Source: Halothiobacillus sp045689735
Lineage (GTDB): Bacteria > Pseudomonadota > Gammaproteobacteria > Halothiobacillales > Halothiobacillaceae
Length of the DNA stretch: 64,000 bases
Assembly: GCF_045689735.1 (NCBI RefSeq)
Contig: NZ_CP142685.1
Location: 434,001 to 498,000, forward strand
Direction of reading: 5' to 3'
The stretch's first letter is position 1. The number at the start of each line of letters is the position of its first letter. A program made the translations under genes and the position numbers. Below are positions 42,347 through 52,100 of this stretch, piece after piece. Below the pieces are notes generated by a model. It saw only the letters and a program-made list of their open reading frames with translations, did no database searches and was not told the origin of the DNA.

Positions 42347-44172
42347 GAGGGCTCCTTCGGCAGGTCGATCAATAAGCCCAGCAGCCCGCCCGGACGGCCA
42401 TCGGGCGCGGCAAACCCGGAAATCGCATACAGAAGCCGGTGGGATTTGCCATCGGCATACACGAGTTCGATGGGGCGGATGACCTGGCTCTGTTCCGCAA
42501 TCACCCGCTCATCTTCCTGTTGAAACGCGGTGCGTTCGGCTTCATCCAGATAGCTGAGATCCAGCACGCGTTTGCCGATCAGTGATTGCCGTTCTACCCC
42601 GAACGCGCGTTCATAGGCGCGGTTGAACCCCAAAAACCGCGTGTCGGAGCCTTTGAAAAACAACGGGTAAGGAATGGCATCGATCAATGCCTGTTCGGTG
42701 AGCAGCAGATTTTCGACATCCTGTTGCCGCCGCAGAATTTCAATATTGATGGCGAGCAGTTGGAGCCATTCATCCAGCGCCGCCAGCTGGTCGGTATCCA
42801 AGCCCTGGGCAAAGCCGAGTTCGACGCCGCCCAATACCCGTTGCTGGAGGGTGATCGGCAGAGAAACCACCATCACCGGCTCGGCGGCGCCGAGACCCGA
42901 GCGGATGAGCCAGCGAACCTCGGTGCCGGTTCGGTGAATCTGCCGTTGCCCTTCGCGCACCGCTTGCCCGAGCAAACCGGCCTGAACCGGCCACTCGGCG
43001 GGCGGCTCGGGCGTGCAGGCAAAACTTGCTAGCCGTTTGAGGTGGGTCTGGCTGGGTGTATCGAGCAGATAGACCACCCCCAGCAGGCTCTGGCTCTGCT
43101 GATGCACTTGGCTGAGAAACCGGGTGCCGAGTTCTTCCAGGGTTTTGGCCTGTTGCAGCCCGAGCGAAAACTGGTTGATCTGGCTGCGAAAGGCGGCGGC
43201 ACTGGCTTCCTGTTCGAGCTGGGCTTCGAGCAGTTGCCGACTATGCTGGCGTAGGGCGAGCACGCGCCGAATCGATAAAAGCATGCTGAACAGCAGCAGG
43301 CTCAGGAATGCCGCGATCGTGCCGCCCGTCAGGGCGCGCAAGGAAGCCCCGCTGGCGGTCAGTGGCCGGAACAGGATGATCTGCCAAGCGCCAGCCGGGT
43401 CATCCCAGGCCAGCGCCGCGGTCGCACTCTGAACGACTTGCCCGTCGATCGTCTGGCGGCTGCGTTGCAGGCTGAAGGGCAGGGGCTGGCGGATGTTTTG
43501 CCCCCGGTCGAGCCAGCGCGGATCGGTCGCGGCAAAAACCACGCCGCCGGGGCTGATCAGCGCGGCGCGGGGGGCGGCTTGCGCCAGTTGCCGCACAATC
43601 GAGGAGAAGTCACTGCGCGCGACCAGCACGCCAATCCGGGGACTTAAGGGATTGAGCGTTTCGGTGATGGGCACGGCAAAATACAGGCTGTGATCCTGCC
43701 GGGCGATGCTGATACCGGCCTGCAGGCGGGATTGCCCGGCCATGGCGGCGGAAAAGTAGGGGCGGAACCCGACATTCAGCCCGGTGGAGTGCTGGCCATC
43801 TTCATTCCAGGAAGAACGAATCAGGCCGTCCGCGCCGACGATGAACACGCCCTTTGCGCCAAACCGCTGACCCACATTGGCGAGCAGGGACAGAGTATCC
43901 GGCGTGTTGAGGGGAATATCGCCGCGCGCATCCTGCTTGATGCGCTGACTGCTCAGGCCGAGTTGTTCCAGCACGATTTTCAGCTTGCCCTGGAGTTGAT
44001 CCGGCGCCAGTGCCGCCGCCGTGCGCTCCGCCTCGCTCACCAGCATCGCATGCTGCTGGCGCTCGTCGTCTTCACTCAGCCATTGGAAAACCAGCCCGCC
44101 GATCAATGCGGACAGCAACAGCATGAGACCGATCTTGAGGTGTTGGGTATTGAGGCGTGCCAATATGCTCAT
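42343..44172 (-). CDS. Membrane sensor with Cache-like, GAF and PAS domains, no kinase
   Basis: A 609-residue protein: TM1 (IGLMLLLSALIGGLVFQWL), a large periplasmic Cache-like domain (about 35-280; VFIVGADGLIRSSW, FRPYFSAAMAG, YFAVPITE), TM2 (about 285-312), a GAF domain (about 330-490; LLGQAVREG, VLGGVELGFA) and a PAS domain (about 505-600; LIDAIPYPLFFKGSDTRFLG, ending GGLLGLLIDLP). No output domain is present. ATG 44172 overlaps the hybrid-kinase stop (ATGA), and its own stop overlaps the next start. It may be a co-receptor for the kinase. Confidence 0.82.
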   Translation of the reverse strand: MSILARLNTQHLKIGLMLLLSALIGGLVFQWLSEDDERQQHAMLVSEAERTAAALAPDQLQGKLKIVLEQLGLSSQRIKQDARGDIPLNTPDTLSLLANVGQRFGAKGVFIVGADGLIRSSWNEDGQHSTGLNVGFRPYFSAAMAGQSRLQAGISIARQDHSLYFAVPITETLNPLSPRIGVLVARSDFSSIVRQLAQAAPRAALISPGGVVFAATDPRWLDRGQNIRQPLPFSLQRSRQTIDGQVVQSATAALAWDDPAGAWQIILFRPLTASGASLRALTGGTIAAFLSLLLFSMLLSIRRVLALRQHSRQLLEAQLEQEASAAAFRSQINQFSLGLQQAKTLEELGTRFLSQVHQQSQSLLGVVYLLDTPSQTHLKRLASFACTPEPPAEWPVQAGLLGQAVREGQRQIHRTGTEVRWLIRSGLGAAEPVMVVSLPITLQQRVLGGVELGFAQGLDTDQLAALDEWLQLLAINIEILRRQQDVENLLLTEQALIDAIPYPLFFKGSDTRFLGFNRAYERAFGVERQSLIGKRVLDLSYLDEAERTAFQQEDERVIAEQSQVIRPIELVYADGKSHRLLYAISGFAAPDGRPGGLLGLLIDLPKEPS

Positions 44173-47100
44173 GCCGCAGGCTCCAGATTCGGGCATTTTG
44201 CGCGCAGGCGCTGGGCGGCCTGGGCGAAATCGGCGCGGGCAATGGCCTCGGCGACCGCATCGAAGGCAATCCCTAGGAGGCTGAGCAGGGGTTGCGCCTG
44301 ATCGAGAAACCAGGTTTTGGCGGCAGGGTCTTGCGCATCGAGCAGCGCCAGCAACTGCGCGGCGATTTCATTCGGGGTGTGCGGCGGGGCGGTGGCGGGC
44401 GAGGCGGATGGCGCTTCGGTGCGTTGCGTCATGGAGGCATCCCCGGCGGTTTGCGCTTCGGTCAGGGCATTGGCGAGGGCCAGCAGGAACGGGTTTTGCA
44501 CCCCGAGCAATTGGTTGAGCCGTTCGGTGATCTCCACGCGATCGGCTCCGGCACGCAAGGATTCTTCCAATTGGGCGGCGCGATATTCGATCAGGGTCGC
44601 GCCAATGGTAGCGGCCATGCCCTTGGTGGTGTGTGCCAGGCGTTCGGCGGTAGCGAGATCTGCGGCAGCCAAGGCGGTTTCCATCGCCTGACCGAATGGG
44701 CTCTGCTGGGCGATGAATTTTTCCAGCAGACTGCGATACAGGCCGCATTTGTGCAGTGCTCGCGCCATCCCGGCGGCGGTGTCGAGCCCCGGCACGGGCC
44801 GCAGCAGGCAGGGGCGGTCGGCATTGGGTTCGGAGCGCGGGATGGGGGCAGTCTGTGGACTGGATGTCGGGCGGTTCCCCAGCCAGTGATCCAGCGCGGC
44901 AAACAGATCCTCCGGCTGAATCGGCTTGGTCATGAATGCCTGCATGCCGGCCTCCAGGCAGGTCTGTCGGTCTTTTTCCTGGGCATTGGCCGTCATCGCC
45001 AGGATCGGTGTGGCCGCAAACGCCGGCTGGGCACGCAGGTGCCGGGTGGCGGTGACGCCATCCATCACCGGCATTTGCATGTCCATCAGCACCAGATCGA
45101 TGGGTTGACTGTCCTGCATCCGCTCGATGGCCTCGCCGCCATGATTGGCGACCACCACCTGACAGCCGGCCTCTTCGAGCAGCGCCTTGGCGACTTCCTG
45201 ATTGAGTGGATTGTCTTCGACCAGCAGGATGCGTGCGCCGTGCAGGCGGTCCAGATTCGGCGCGGTGGGCGGAGGTAACTGGCTGCTGCGGGGGCTGTCG
45301 TCTGTCTCTAGCAGGCGCATCAGGGTATCGAACAGCAGAGAGGCATTGAGCGGTTTGACCAGAACGGCATCGATTTTTTGCGCCTGCGCCTGGCTGAACA
45401 CTTCCTCCCGGCCGTAGGCGGTGACCAGCAGTAAATGCGGGGCGGGGGTGAGGCCGAGCGCCTGAATTTTTTGTGCTGTTTCGATGCCATCCATACCCGG
45501 CATTCGCCAGTCGAGCAAGACCACTTCGAATGCGTCGGCGGTGCCGGCGGCGGATCGGAGCGCCTGCAAAGCAGCCGCCCCCGAATCGACCGCCGTCACG
45601 GTGAAGGTCATGTCTTGCAACAGTTCGGCAATCACTGTGCGGGCGTTTTCGTTGTCGTCCACCACCAGCACGCGCATACCCCGCAGATCCGGTTTGGGGA
45701 TGAGGGTGCGGCGCGCTTCACCGCTGATGCCGAGTTCCGCGGTAAACCAGAAGGTGCTGCCCTGACCATATTCGGATTCCACGCCCACCGTGCCGCCCAT
45801 CATTTCGGCCAGTTGCTTGGAAATCGACAGCCCCAGTCCGGTGCCGCCATATTTGCGGGTATTGGAGCTGTCGGCCTGAGAGAAGCTCTGGAAGAGTTTG
45901 TCGCGTTGTTCGGGGCGAATGCCGATGCCGGTGTCTTCCACCGAAAAATGCAGCCGCGCCGAGGTTTCGCTCCGCGCTTCGACCCGGATGCGGATGCGGA
46001 TCTCGCCTTGTTCGGTGAATTTGATCGCGTTGTTCACGAAGTTGATCAAAATCTGGCCGAGCCGCAGTGAATCGCCAATCAGGGTGGTTGGCACATCGGC
46101 GGCGACATCGAAAATCAGTTCGATGCCCTTGGCGGTGGCCGCTTCGGTCACCAGGTTGGCGAGATTTTCCAGCAGCCGATCCAGCAGGAAGGGCGCGCGT
46201 TCGAGTTCCAGCTTGCCCGCCTCGATTTTCGAGAAATCGAGAATATCGTTGATGATGCTGAGCAGATGCTGGCTGCTGCTCTGGATTTTCTTGAGGTAAT
46301 CCTGTTGACGCGGGGTCAGCTCGGTTTTCAGCGCCAGATGGGTCATGCCGATGATGGCGTTCATCGGGGTGCGGATTTCATGGCTCATATTCGCGAGAAA
46401 CTCGCTCTTGGCGCGCGCGGCTTCTTCGGCCAGCAGGCGAGCCGAGAGCATGGCATCAGCCGCCGCCCGCTCTTCGGAAATATCCTCGATCGTCCAGACG
46501 ACCCCGCGCGCCAGATTGCCCGGCTCGATCGATCGTCCGGTCAGCCGTGCCCAGAACAACTGCCCGTCACGCCGTTTGAACAGCACTTCGCTGCGCGCCG
46601 ATTGCCCTTGTTCGATCAGGGCGTAGAGCTGGCCGGCGCGGCGGAAGCTCTCTTCATCGGGATACCAGCTGCGCGTGCTGTGTTCGATCAGGCTGCCGGG
46701 TTCCGCGCCCAATAATTCTTCCAGACGCTGGTTACAGCGCACGACAACCCGATCCCGCAAAAAGGCAATCCCGCTGCTCACAGAGGAAAAGATGACTTCC
46801 TGTTCGTGCAGCAGTGCGCTGATTCTGGCCTGTTGCAGGGCGAGCTTTTGTGCTTGCCCCTGGGTTTCCAGCAGGAGTTTCCGGCTGTTTTGATCTCGGG
46901 TGAGGATGGCGAGGCACAGGCCGAGGGTCGGCAGAATCTCATCGAGCAGCGTTTGTTGATTTGCGGTCAGAGCCTCGGCAAGGGCGAGTTCCATCGCGCC
47001 CAGCAGCCGCTGGTTGACGATAATCGGGACGCAGAGTAATCCGCCGGGTCGATCCTGCATCAGCACGGACTGCACGGGAAAATAATTCTCATGGACGGGG

Positions 47101-48494
47101 TGAAACCATCGGCGGGCGCCATCGGCCGCACTTTGTCCGAGGAGCCCTTCATTCAGCGCAATCACCGGCGGGCTGCCCATGACGGTATCGGCATAGACGC
47201 CACATAACCGTAAACACTGCGCTTCTTCATCCAGACGATACAGGCTGGCTTGCTGGATGCCGAGCGGCGCCGCCAGCGGGGTGAATAAGGCCTCGGCCAG
47301 CGTATCGAAGTGCGTCGCCGCTTGAAGGGAGGGCACCAGCTCGGCAACCTGAGATTTAGTCGTGAGCGCCTCGCGCAGTTCACCTTGTGCCGTCGCGGCT
47401 TCATCAAACAAGGTGGTGACGGGTTCGGTGACATCGCGCCCCAGTTTTTGGGTGAGCAGGTGCGCCACCGCCAGCGTGAAGGCCAGGAGTCCAAATAACA
47501 CCAACCCAAGGTGCAGGGTGAGCGGGGAAAAATCGCTGGCGGGCGCATAGGTGATGAGACTCAAAACCTGGCCGCCGACATCGATCGGGCGGGCGCTGAC
47601 GATCCAGGTTTTGCCTTCAGCGCGGTATTTGTCGGCGCTGAAGGCTTGGCCGGCGTGCTGGTTGAGCGTCTGGATGGCCCAGGCGAGCAGGGGGGCGGTC
47701 TGCGGGGTCATCGGTTGCAGCGGGTTTTGGGGCGCAGTGGACTCGTTACCGGCTAGCCAGTGTCCCTGGGCATCGACCAGCGCGGTCTGGCCGGCGCTGC
47801 CATACGCGAGGCCGTGCATGGATGCTGAAAAATCCGAGAGATCCAGCTCAAACGCCACGACGGCGAGGGTTCCATCGGGTAACTGGCCGCGCAGGGCGGC
47901 GGTTACCCCGAGGGTGCCGTTGGGCGTTTGGGTGGGTGGGGTCCAGATCAGGGTCTGGTCGGGGGCTGCCAGCGCCGCCGCGAACCAGGACTGTTGTCCC
48001 AGTCCCTGCCGGGTTGGCGTTGGGGTGGCCTGTGACAGTGTCTGGCCTGACCAGTCAAACCACTGCGCCTGATGAGGGTGTGCCTCTGTCAGCAACTCGT
48101 TCCGCCAACCCTGAGGGGACATTTTGCGCAGGGTCAGTTCTTCCTGACCCAAAAGGGCGACATGCACGCTCGTCAGCAACGGATCGTGCGCCAGCATCGG
48201 CGTGAGCAGCCGGTTGAAGGCGGTGAGATCCGTGGGATTCAGGCTGCCGTTGTCCAGCCAGCTTTGCGTGGTGCGTAAATGGCGCACCACGCGATCGGCG
48301 CGGCTTTGAATCTGCTGGGTGATTTGGTCGAGGATCAGTTGCTGGCGCGTAGCGGCATCCTGTTCCGCCGCCGGATGGGTTTGCAGCAGGTAGAAGCCCA
48401 TGATCGCGGCGAGAAGCGTGACGATCAGCACCAGCGGCAACTGCCAGCTCATGCGCCGCAGTAGCACCTGCACCTGTTGCAGGGTGACGGTCAT
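44169..48494 (-). CDS. Hybrid sensor histidine kinase (Cache-GAF-PAS-HisKA-HATPase-REC-REC-Hpt)
   Basis: A 1441-residue kinase heading the operon. Order with approximate residues: TM1 15-35, periplasmic sensor to 300, TM2 (LGLVLFGLLAFTLAVAHLL), GAF 400-540, PAS 565-690, HisKA with His near 704 (FLANMSHEIRTPMNAIIG), HATPase (GTGLGLSISKQLAEMMGG), REC1 from 938 (VLVVDDNEN, LLDWRMPGMDG), REC2 from 1088 (ILLVEDNPLNQEV, LMDMQMPVMDG) and Hpt with His near 1287 (AHTTKGMAATIGA). All phosphorelay residues are present. The stimulus is unknown. ATG 48494 is chosen; a GTG at 48521 would add nine residues. Confidence 0.93.
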   Translation of the reverse strand: MTVTLQQVQVLLRRMSWQLPLVLIVTLLAAIMGFYLLQTHPAAEQDAATRQQLILDQITQQIQSRADRVVRHLRTTQSWLDNGSLNPTDLTAFNRLLTPMLAHDPLLTSVHVALLGQEELTLRKMSPQGWRNELLTEAHPHQAQWFDWSGQTLSQATPTPTRQGLGQQSWFAAALAAPDQTLIWTPPTQTPNGTLGVTAALRGQLPDGTLAVVAFELDLSDFSASMHGLAYGSAGQTALVDAQGHWLAGNESTAPQNPLQPMTPQTAPLLAWAIQTLNQHAGQAFSADKYRAEGKTWIVSARPIDVGGQVLSLITYAPASDFSPLTLHLGLVLFGLLAFTLAVAHLLTQKLGRDVTEPVTTLFDEAATAQGELREALTTKSQVAELVPSLQAATHFDTLAEALFTPLAAPLGIQQASLYRLDEEAQCLRLCGVYADTVMGSPPVIALNEGLLGQSAADGARRWFHPVHENYFPVQSVLMQDRPGGLLCVPIIVNQRLLGAMELALAEALTANQQTLLDEILPTLGLCLAILTRDQNSRKLLLETQGQAQKLALQQARISALLHEQEVIFSSVSSGIAFLRDRVVVRCNQRLEELLGAEPGSLIEHSTRSWYPDEESFRRAGQLYALIEQGQSARSEVLFKRRDGQLFWARLTGRSIEPGNLARGVVWTIEDISEERAAADAMLSARLLAEEAARAKSEFLANMSHEIRTPMNAIIGMTHLALKTELTPRQQDYLKKIQSSSQHLLSIINDILDFSKIEAGKLELERAPFLLDRLLENLANLVTEAATAKGIELIFDVAADVPTTLIGDSLRLGQILINFVNNAIKFTEQGEIRIRIRVEARSETSARLHFSVEDTGIGIRPEQRDKLFQSFSQADSSNTRKYGGTGLGLSISKQLAEMMGGTVGVESEYGQGSTFWFTAELGISGEARRTLIPKPDLRGMRVLVVDDNENARTVIAELLQDMTFTVTAVDSGAAALQALRSAAGTADAFEVVLLDWRMPGMDGIETAQKIQALGLTPAPHLLLVTAYGREEVFSQAQAQKIDAVLVKPLNASLLFDTLMRLLETDDSPRSSQLPPPTAPNLDRLHGARILLVEDNPLNQEVAKALLEEAGCQVVVANHGGEAIERMQDSQPIDLVLMDMQMPVMDGVTATRHLRAQPAFAATPILAMTANAQEKDRQTCLEAGMQAFMTKPIQPEDLFAALDHWLGNRPTSSPQTAPIPRSEPNADRPCLLRPVPGLDTAAGMARALHKCGLYRSLLEKFIAQQSPFGQAMETALAAADLATAERLAHTTKGMAATIGATLIEYRAAQLEESLRAGADRVEITERLNQLLGVQNPFLLALANALTEAQTAGDASMTQRTEAPSASPATAPPHTPNEIAAQLLALLDAQDPAAKTWFLDQAQPLLSLLGIAFDAVAEAIARADFAQAAQRLRAKCPNLEPAA

Positions 48495-48629
48495 CTCGAC
48501 GCTCTTCTGGCGCGGGGGCACGCCCCGCCAAGGGTGATGGCAAACACGCTCGACTCCTTGAGAAACGCTGAATCAATCCATCTCAAGATTGATTTTGCTA
48601 GCCCCGCCGCTGCCCGGCAACTGGTTGGG

Positions 48630-48638
48630 TTTATACCA
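48630..48638 (-). promoter_or_regulatory. Candidate extended -10 promoter for the sensor operon
   Basis: On the minus strand TGG TATAAA (bases 48638 to 48630) fits an extended -10 element, about 135 bp before the kinase ATG and downstream of the mfd-RDD hairpin. No good -35 is visible, as is usual for extended -10 promoters. Confidence 0.35.
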
Positions 48639-48659
48639 TAGAAAAATTTCCGGCTGACA

Positions 48660-48681
48660 CCCCGCGCATCTGCGCGCGGGG
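48660..48681 (-). terminator. GC-rich hairpin after the RDD gene
   Basis: CCCCGCGC (48660-48667) pairs perfectly with GCGCGGGG (48674-48681), 26 bp after the RDD stop. On the minus strand the T-run begins about 11 bases beyond the stem, so termination may be incomplete. Confidence 0.45.
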
Positions 48682-48706
48682 CACGAGGGGTTGGCGGTAT
48701 GGCTGC

Positions 48707-49114
48707 CTATCGACGGATCACCCGGACGCCGAGGCGTCGATCCCAGAGATCGCGCCGTTCGGGATCGCGGGCGGCAAGCCAGAACGGGATGCCTGCCAGG
48801 GCGAGGCTGAGCAGACCCAAGAAAAATCGGGCGATGCTTCGGCGCAGGCGCTGCTGTTGCGGCAGTAAAACCTGGATGTGCCAGACCTTCATGCCGGGGG
48901 TTTGCCCGCCCCAGTACCAGAACAGCACGAAATACGCGCCGACCCAGAGCAGCAGCCAAAGCCGATAGACCGTGCTGAGTATCCCGTTGGGCGGCACCGC
49001 CTGGCCGCCATTGGCCGCTACGAAAATCAGGGTCGCGAGCATCAGCACGGCCAACACGAACAGGCTGTCATAAAACAAGGCGGCGGCGCGGCGCCAGAGG
49101 GGGGCGGGCGTCAT
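48707..49114 (-). CDS. RDD-family membrane protein
   Basis: A 135-residue membrane protein with the RDD family layout: WRRAAALFYDSLFVLAVLML (Arg and first Asp), a second hydrophobic segment YRLWLLLWVGAYFVLFWYWGGQTPGMKVW, and a third followed by RRDLWDRRLGVRVI with the closing Asp. Family function is mostly unknown; some relatives affect ion homeostasis. ATG 49114 overlaps the mfd stop (ATGA), so it is translated with mfd. Confidence 0.88.
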   Translation of the reverse strand: MTPAPLWRRAAALFYDSLFVLAVLMLATLIFVAANGGQAVPPNGILSTVYRLWLLLWVGAYFVLFWYWGGQTPGMKVWHIQVLLPQQQRLRRSIARFFLGLLSLALAGIPFWLAARDPERRDLWDRRLGVRVIRR

Positions 49115-52100
49115 GCGGCGAGCTCACTCAGTAGCTGGCGGATCAGGCGGCTGCGGGCGGCAAGATCCGGCAAGGGTTCGATGACCTTCAGGGTTTCGGC
49201 CTGGAGTTTGAAACGCTGGGGTTCGCGCTGAATCAGGCGGACGAGTTTCGCCGGATCGATGGCTGCGTCCGGGCGAAACACCAGCCGGGCGCCCCCGGCG
49301 GCGCACTCGATTTTCTTGAGGCCGTGCGCGCGCGCCAACAGTCGGAGCCGATGGGTTTCGATCAAGGTTTGTGCGGCGTCTGGCAGCAGGCCGAAGCGGT
49401 CGATGAATTCGACCTTGAGCTGGTCGATGGCCGCGTCGTCGGTCGCGCTCGATAGCCGTTTGTACAGAATCAGCCGGGTGTGGACATCGGGGACGAACTC
49501 TTCTGGAATCAGGGCGGGCAGGCCAAGGTCGATCTCGCTGGTATGCCGTTCGAGTGGGGCGGCGAGATCCGGCTGCTTGCCGGATTTGAGTGCCTTGACC
49601 GCCCGGTCGAGCAATTCCATGTACAGCGTGTAGCCGACTTCCTGCATCTGGCCGGACTGGCCATCGCCCAGCAGTTCGCCTGCGCCCCGGATTTCCAGAT
49701 CGTGCGTGGCGAGGGTGAAGCCCACGCCGAGGTCTTCCAGCGCCGCGAGGGCATCGAGCCGCTTGAGGGCGTCCGGCGTCATCTGCGCGGGGTCTGGCGT
49801 GATGAGGTAGGCATAGGCGCGGTGGTGCGAGCGCCCGACCCGCCCGCGCAGCTGGTGTAGCTGCGCCAGGCCGAATTTATCGGCGCGGTGAATCAGAATC
49901 GTGTTGGCGGTGGGAATGTCGATGCCCGATTCGATGATGGTGGTCGAGAGCAGCAGGTTGAATCGCTGGTGGTAAAAGTCGGCCATCACCTGTTCCAGCG
50001 CGCGTTCGGAGAGCTGGCCGTGGGCAATGGCGATCCGCGCTTCCGGGATGAGGCGCTGGAGTTGCTCGGCCATTTTGTCGATGGTTTTGACTTCGTTATA
50101 CAGAAAATACACCTGCCCCCCGCGATTGAGCTCGCGCTGGACGGCCTCGCGGATTTGGGCGTCATCCCATTGCAAGACCAGGGTTTTGACCGCGAGCCGT
50201 TCTCGGGGCGGGGTGGCGATGATCGACAAATCCCGAATGCCGCTGAGTGCCATGTTCAGGGTGCGTGGAATCGGCGTGGCGGTCAGCGTGAGCAGGTGCA
50301 CTTCGGCGCGCAGGCGTTTGAGCTGCTCTTTATGGCGCACGCCGAAGCGTTGTTCTTCGTCGATAATGACCAGCCCCAACTGCCGGAAATCCAGGCCGTC
50401 GCTCAGCAGCTTGTGCGTGCCGATCACGATATCGATTCGCCCCTGTTTGAGGTCATCGGTGACTTCGCTGGTTTTTTTGCTGGAAGTCAGCCGGGACAAG
50501 CCTTCGATCCGAATGGGCCAGCCGGCGAAGCGATCACGGAAATTGCGCAGATGCTGTTCGGCCAGCAGGGTGGTTGGCACCAGCACGGCCACCTGTTTGC
50601 CATTCATCACGGCGGCGAAGGCGGCGCGCATGGCGACTTCGGTTTTGCCGAAGCCGACATCCCCGCACACCACCCGATCCATCGGCCGTGGCCGAGCCAG
50701 ATCCGCGAGCACGCTGTCGATCGCGAGTTGTTGATCGGGCGTGGTCTCGAAGGGAAAGCCTTCGGCAAAACGCGCATATTCCTCGGTGAGCGGGAAGGCT
50801 TCGCCCCGCTGGGCGGCGCGTCGGGCGTGAATGTCGAGCAGTTCGGCGGCGACATCCCGCACTTGCTCGGCCGCTTTGCGACGGGCTTTTTCCCATTGGC
50901 CGCTGCCGAGCTTGTGCAAGGGGGCGTGTTCTTCATCGCCGCCGGTGTAGCGGCTGATGAGATCGAGCGCGGAGACGGGCACATACAGCTTGTCCTCGTT
51001 GGCGTAGTGCAGCACCAGAAACTCTTGCGCGATGCCGTTCATCTCCAGCGTGGACAACCCGGCAAACCGCCCCACGCCGTGGGTTTCATGCACGACGGGC
51101 GCGCCGATCGCCAGCTCGTTCAGGTTGTGGATGAGCGCGTCGGCATCGCGGGTGCGCGCCGGGCGTTTGCGCCGCTGGGCAACCCGTTCGGCATACAGGT
51201 CGGTTTCGGTGACGAGGGCGATCTCGCCCTCGGCGGTGTGCAGCACTGCGCCGTGTTCGATGGGCGAGAGGATCAGGCCGAGGGGGGCGTCATGCTGCAG
51301 AAAATCCGCCCAGCGGTCGAACACGGGGACGTTGAGTGCCTGGTGACGAAGCTGCTCGGCCAGGGCTTCGCGCCGCCCCGGGCTTTCCGCGGTCAGCAAG
51401 ATTCGGCCGTCGAATTGCTGCCGGAGGGCGTGCAGCGGAGCCAGCTCGTCCTCGGCGCGCGTGACGGCGGGTTGTGCGGGCAGCGGGCGGTGGGGCAGGT
51501 GGATGGCCTGTGGCAGGCGGGGATCGTCCGTGCTGACGGTTTCCCAGCGCGGCCAGCGCTTGAGTTGCTGGCGGTATTCGTCGGCGGTTTGGTAGAGCGC
51601 TTCCGGGGGCAGAATCGGGTGGGCGATGTCCCCACATCGTTGGCTGAAACGATGAATCGTCTCGCCGATGAAGCGCTCGATCGCGTCCTCAACGCCCGGC
51701 AGCACAAACACGCGCGTGGCGGCGGGCAGGTAATCGAACAGGGTGGAGGTTTCTTCAAAAAACAGGGGCAGATAGGTTTCGATGCCCGCTGGAATCAGCC
51801 CCTCGCTGATTTGTTTGTAAACCGGGCTGCGGGTAGGGTCGCCCTCGAAGCGGTTGCGCCATTGGCGGCGGAAGGTGGCGATGCCGGTATCGTTGAGCGG
51901 AAATTCCCGGGCGGGCAGCACGGTGATCGCCTCGACGGGTTCGGTCGAGCGCTGGGTCTCGGGCTCAAACCCGCGCAGGGTATCGATTTCGTCATCGAAT
52001 AAATCGATCCGCACCGGCTGGTTCATGCCCATGGGGAAGACATCGATCAACCCGCCGCGCAGGGCGAATTCACCCGGCTGCATCACCTGGCTGACGGCGA

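Noticed and set aside
48571..48594. AATCAATC/GATTGATT stem-loop between the RDD gene and the hybrid kinase
   Set aside because: It is AT-rich with only two extra T on the plus strand and nothing on the transcribed minus strand, so there is not enough for a terminator call.
49888..52002. Open frame of 704 codons on the plus strand
   Set aside because: It is antisense to mfd, which is clearly coding by its motifs; no domain or ribosome site supports it.
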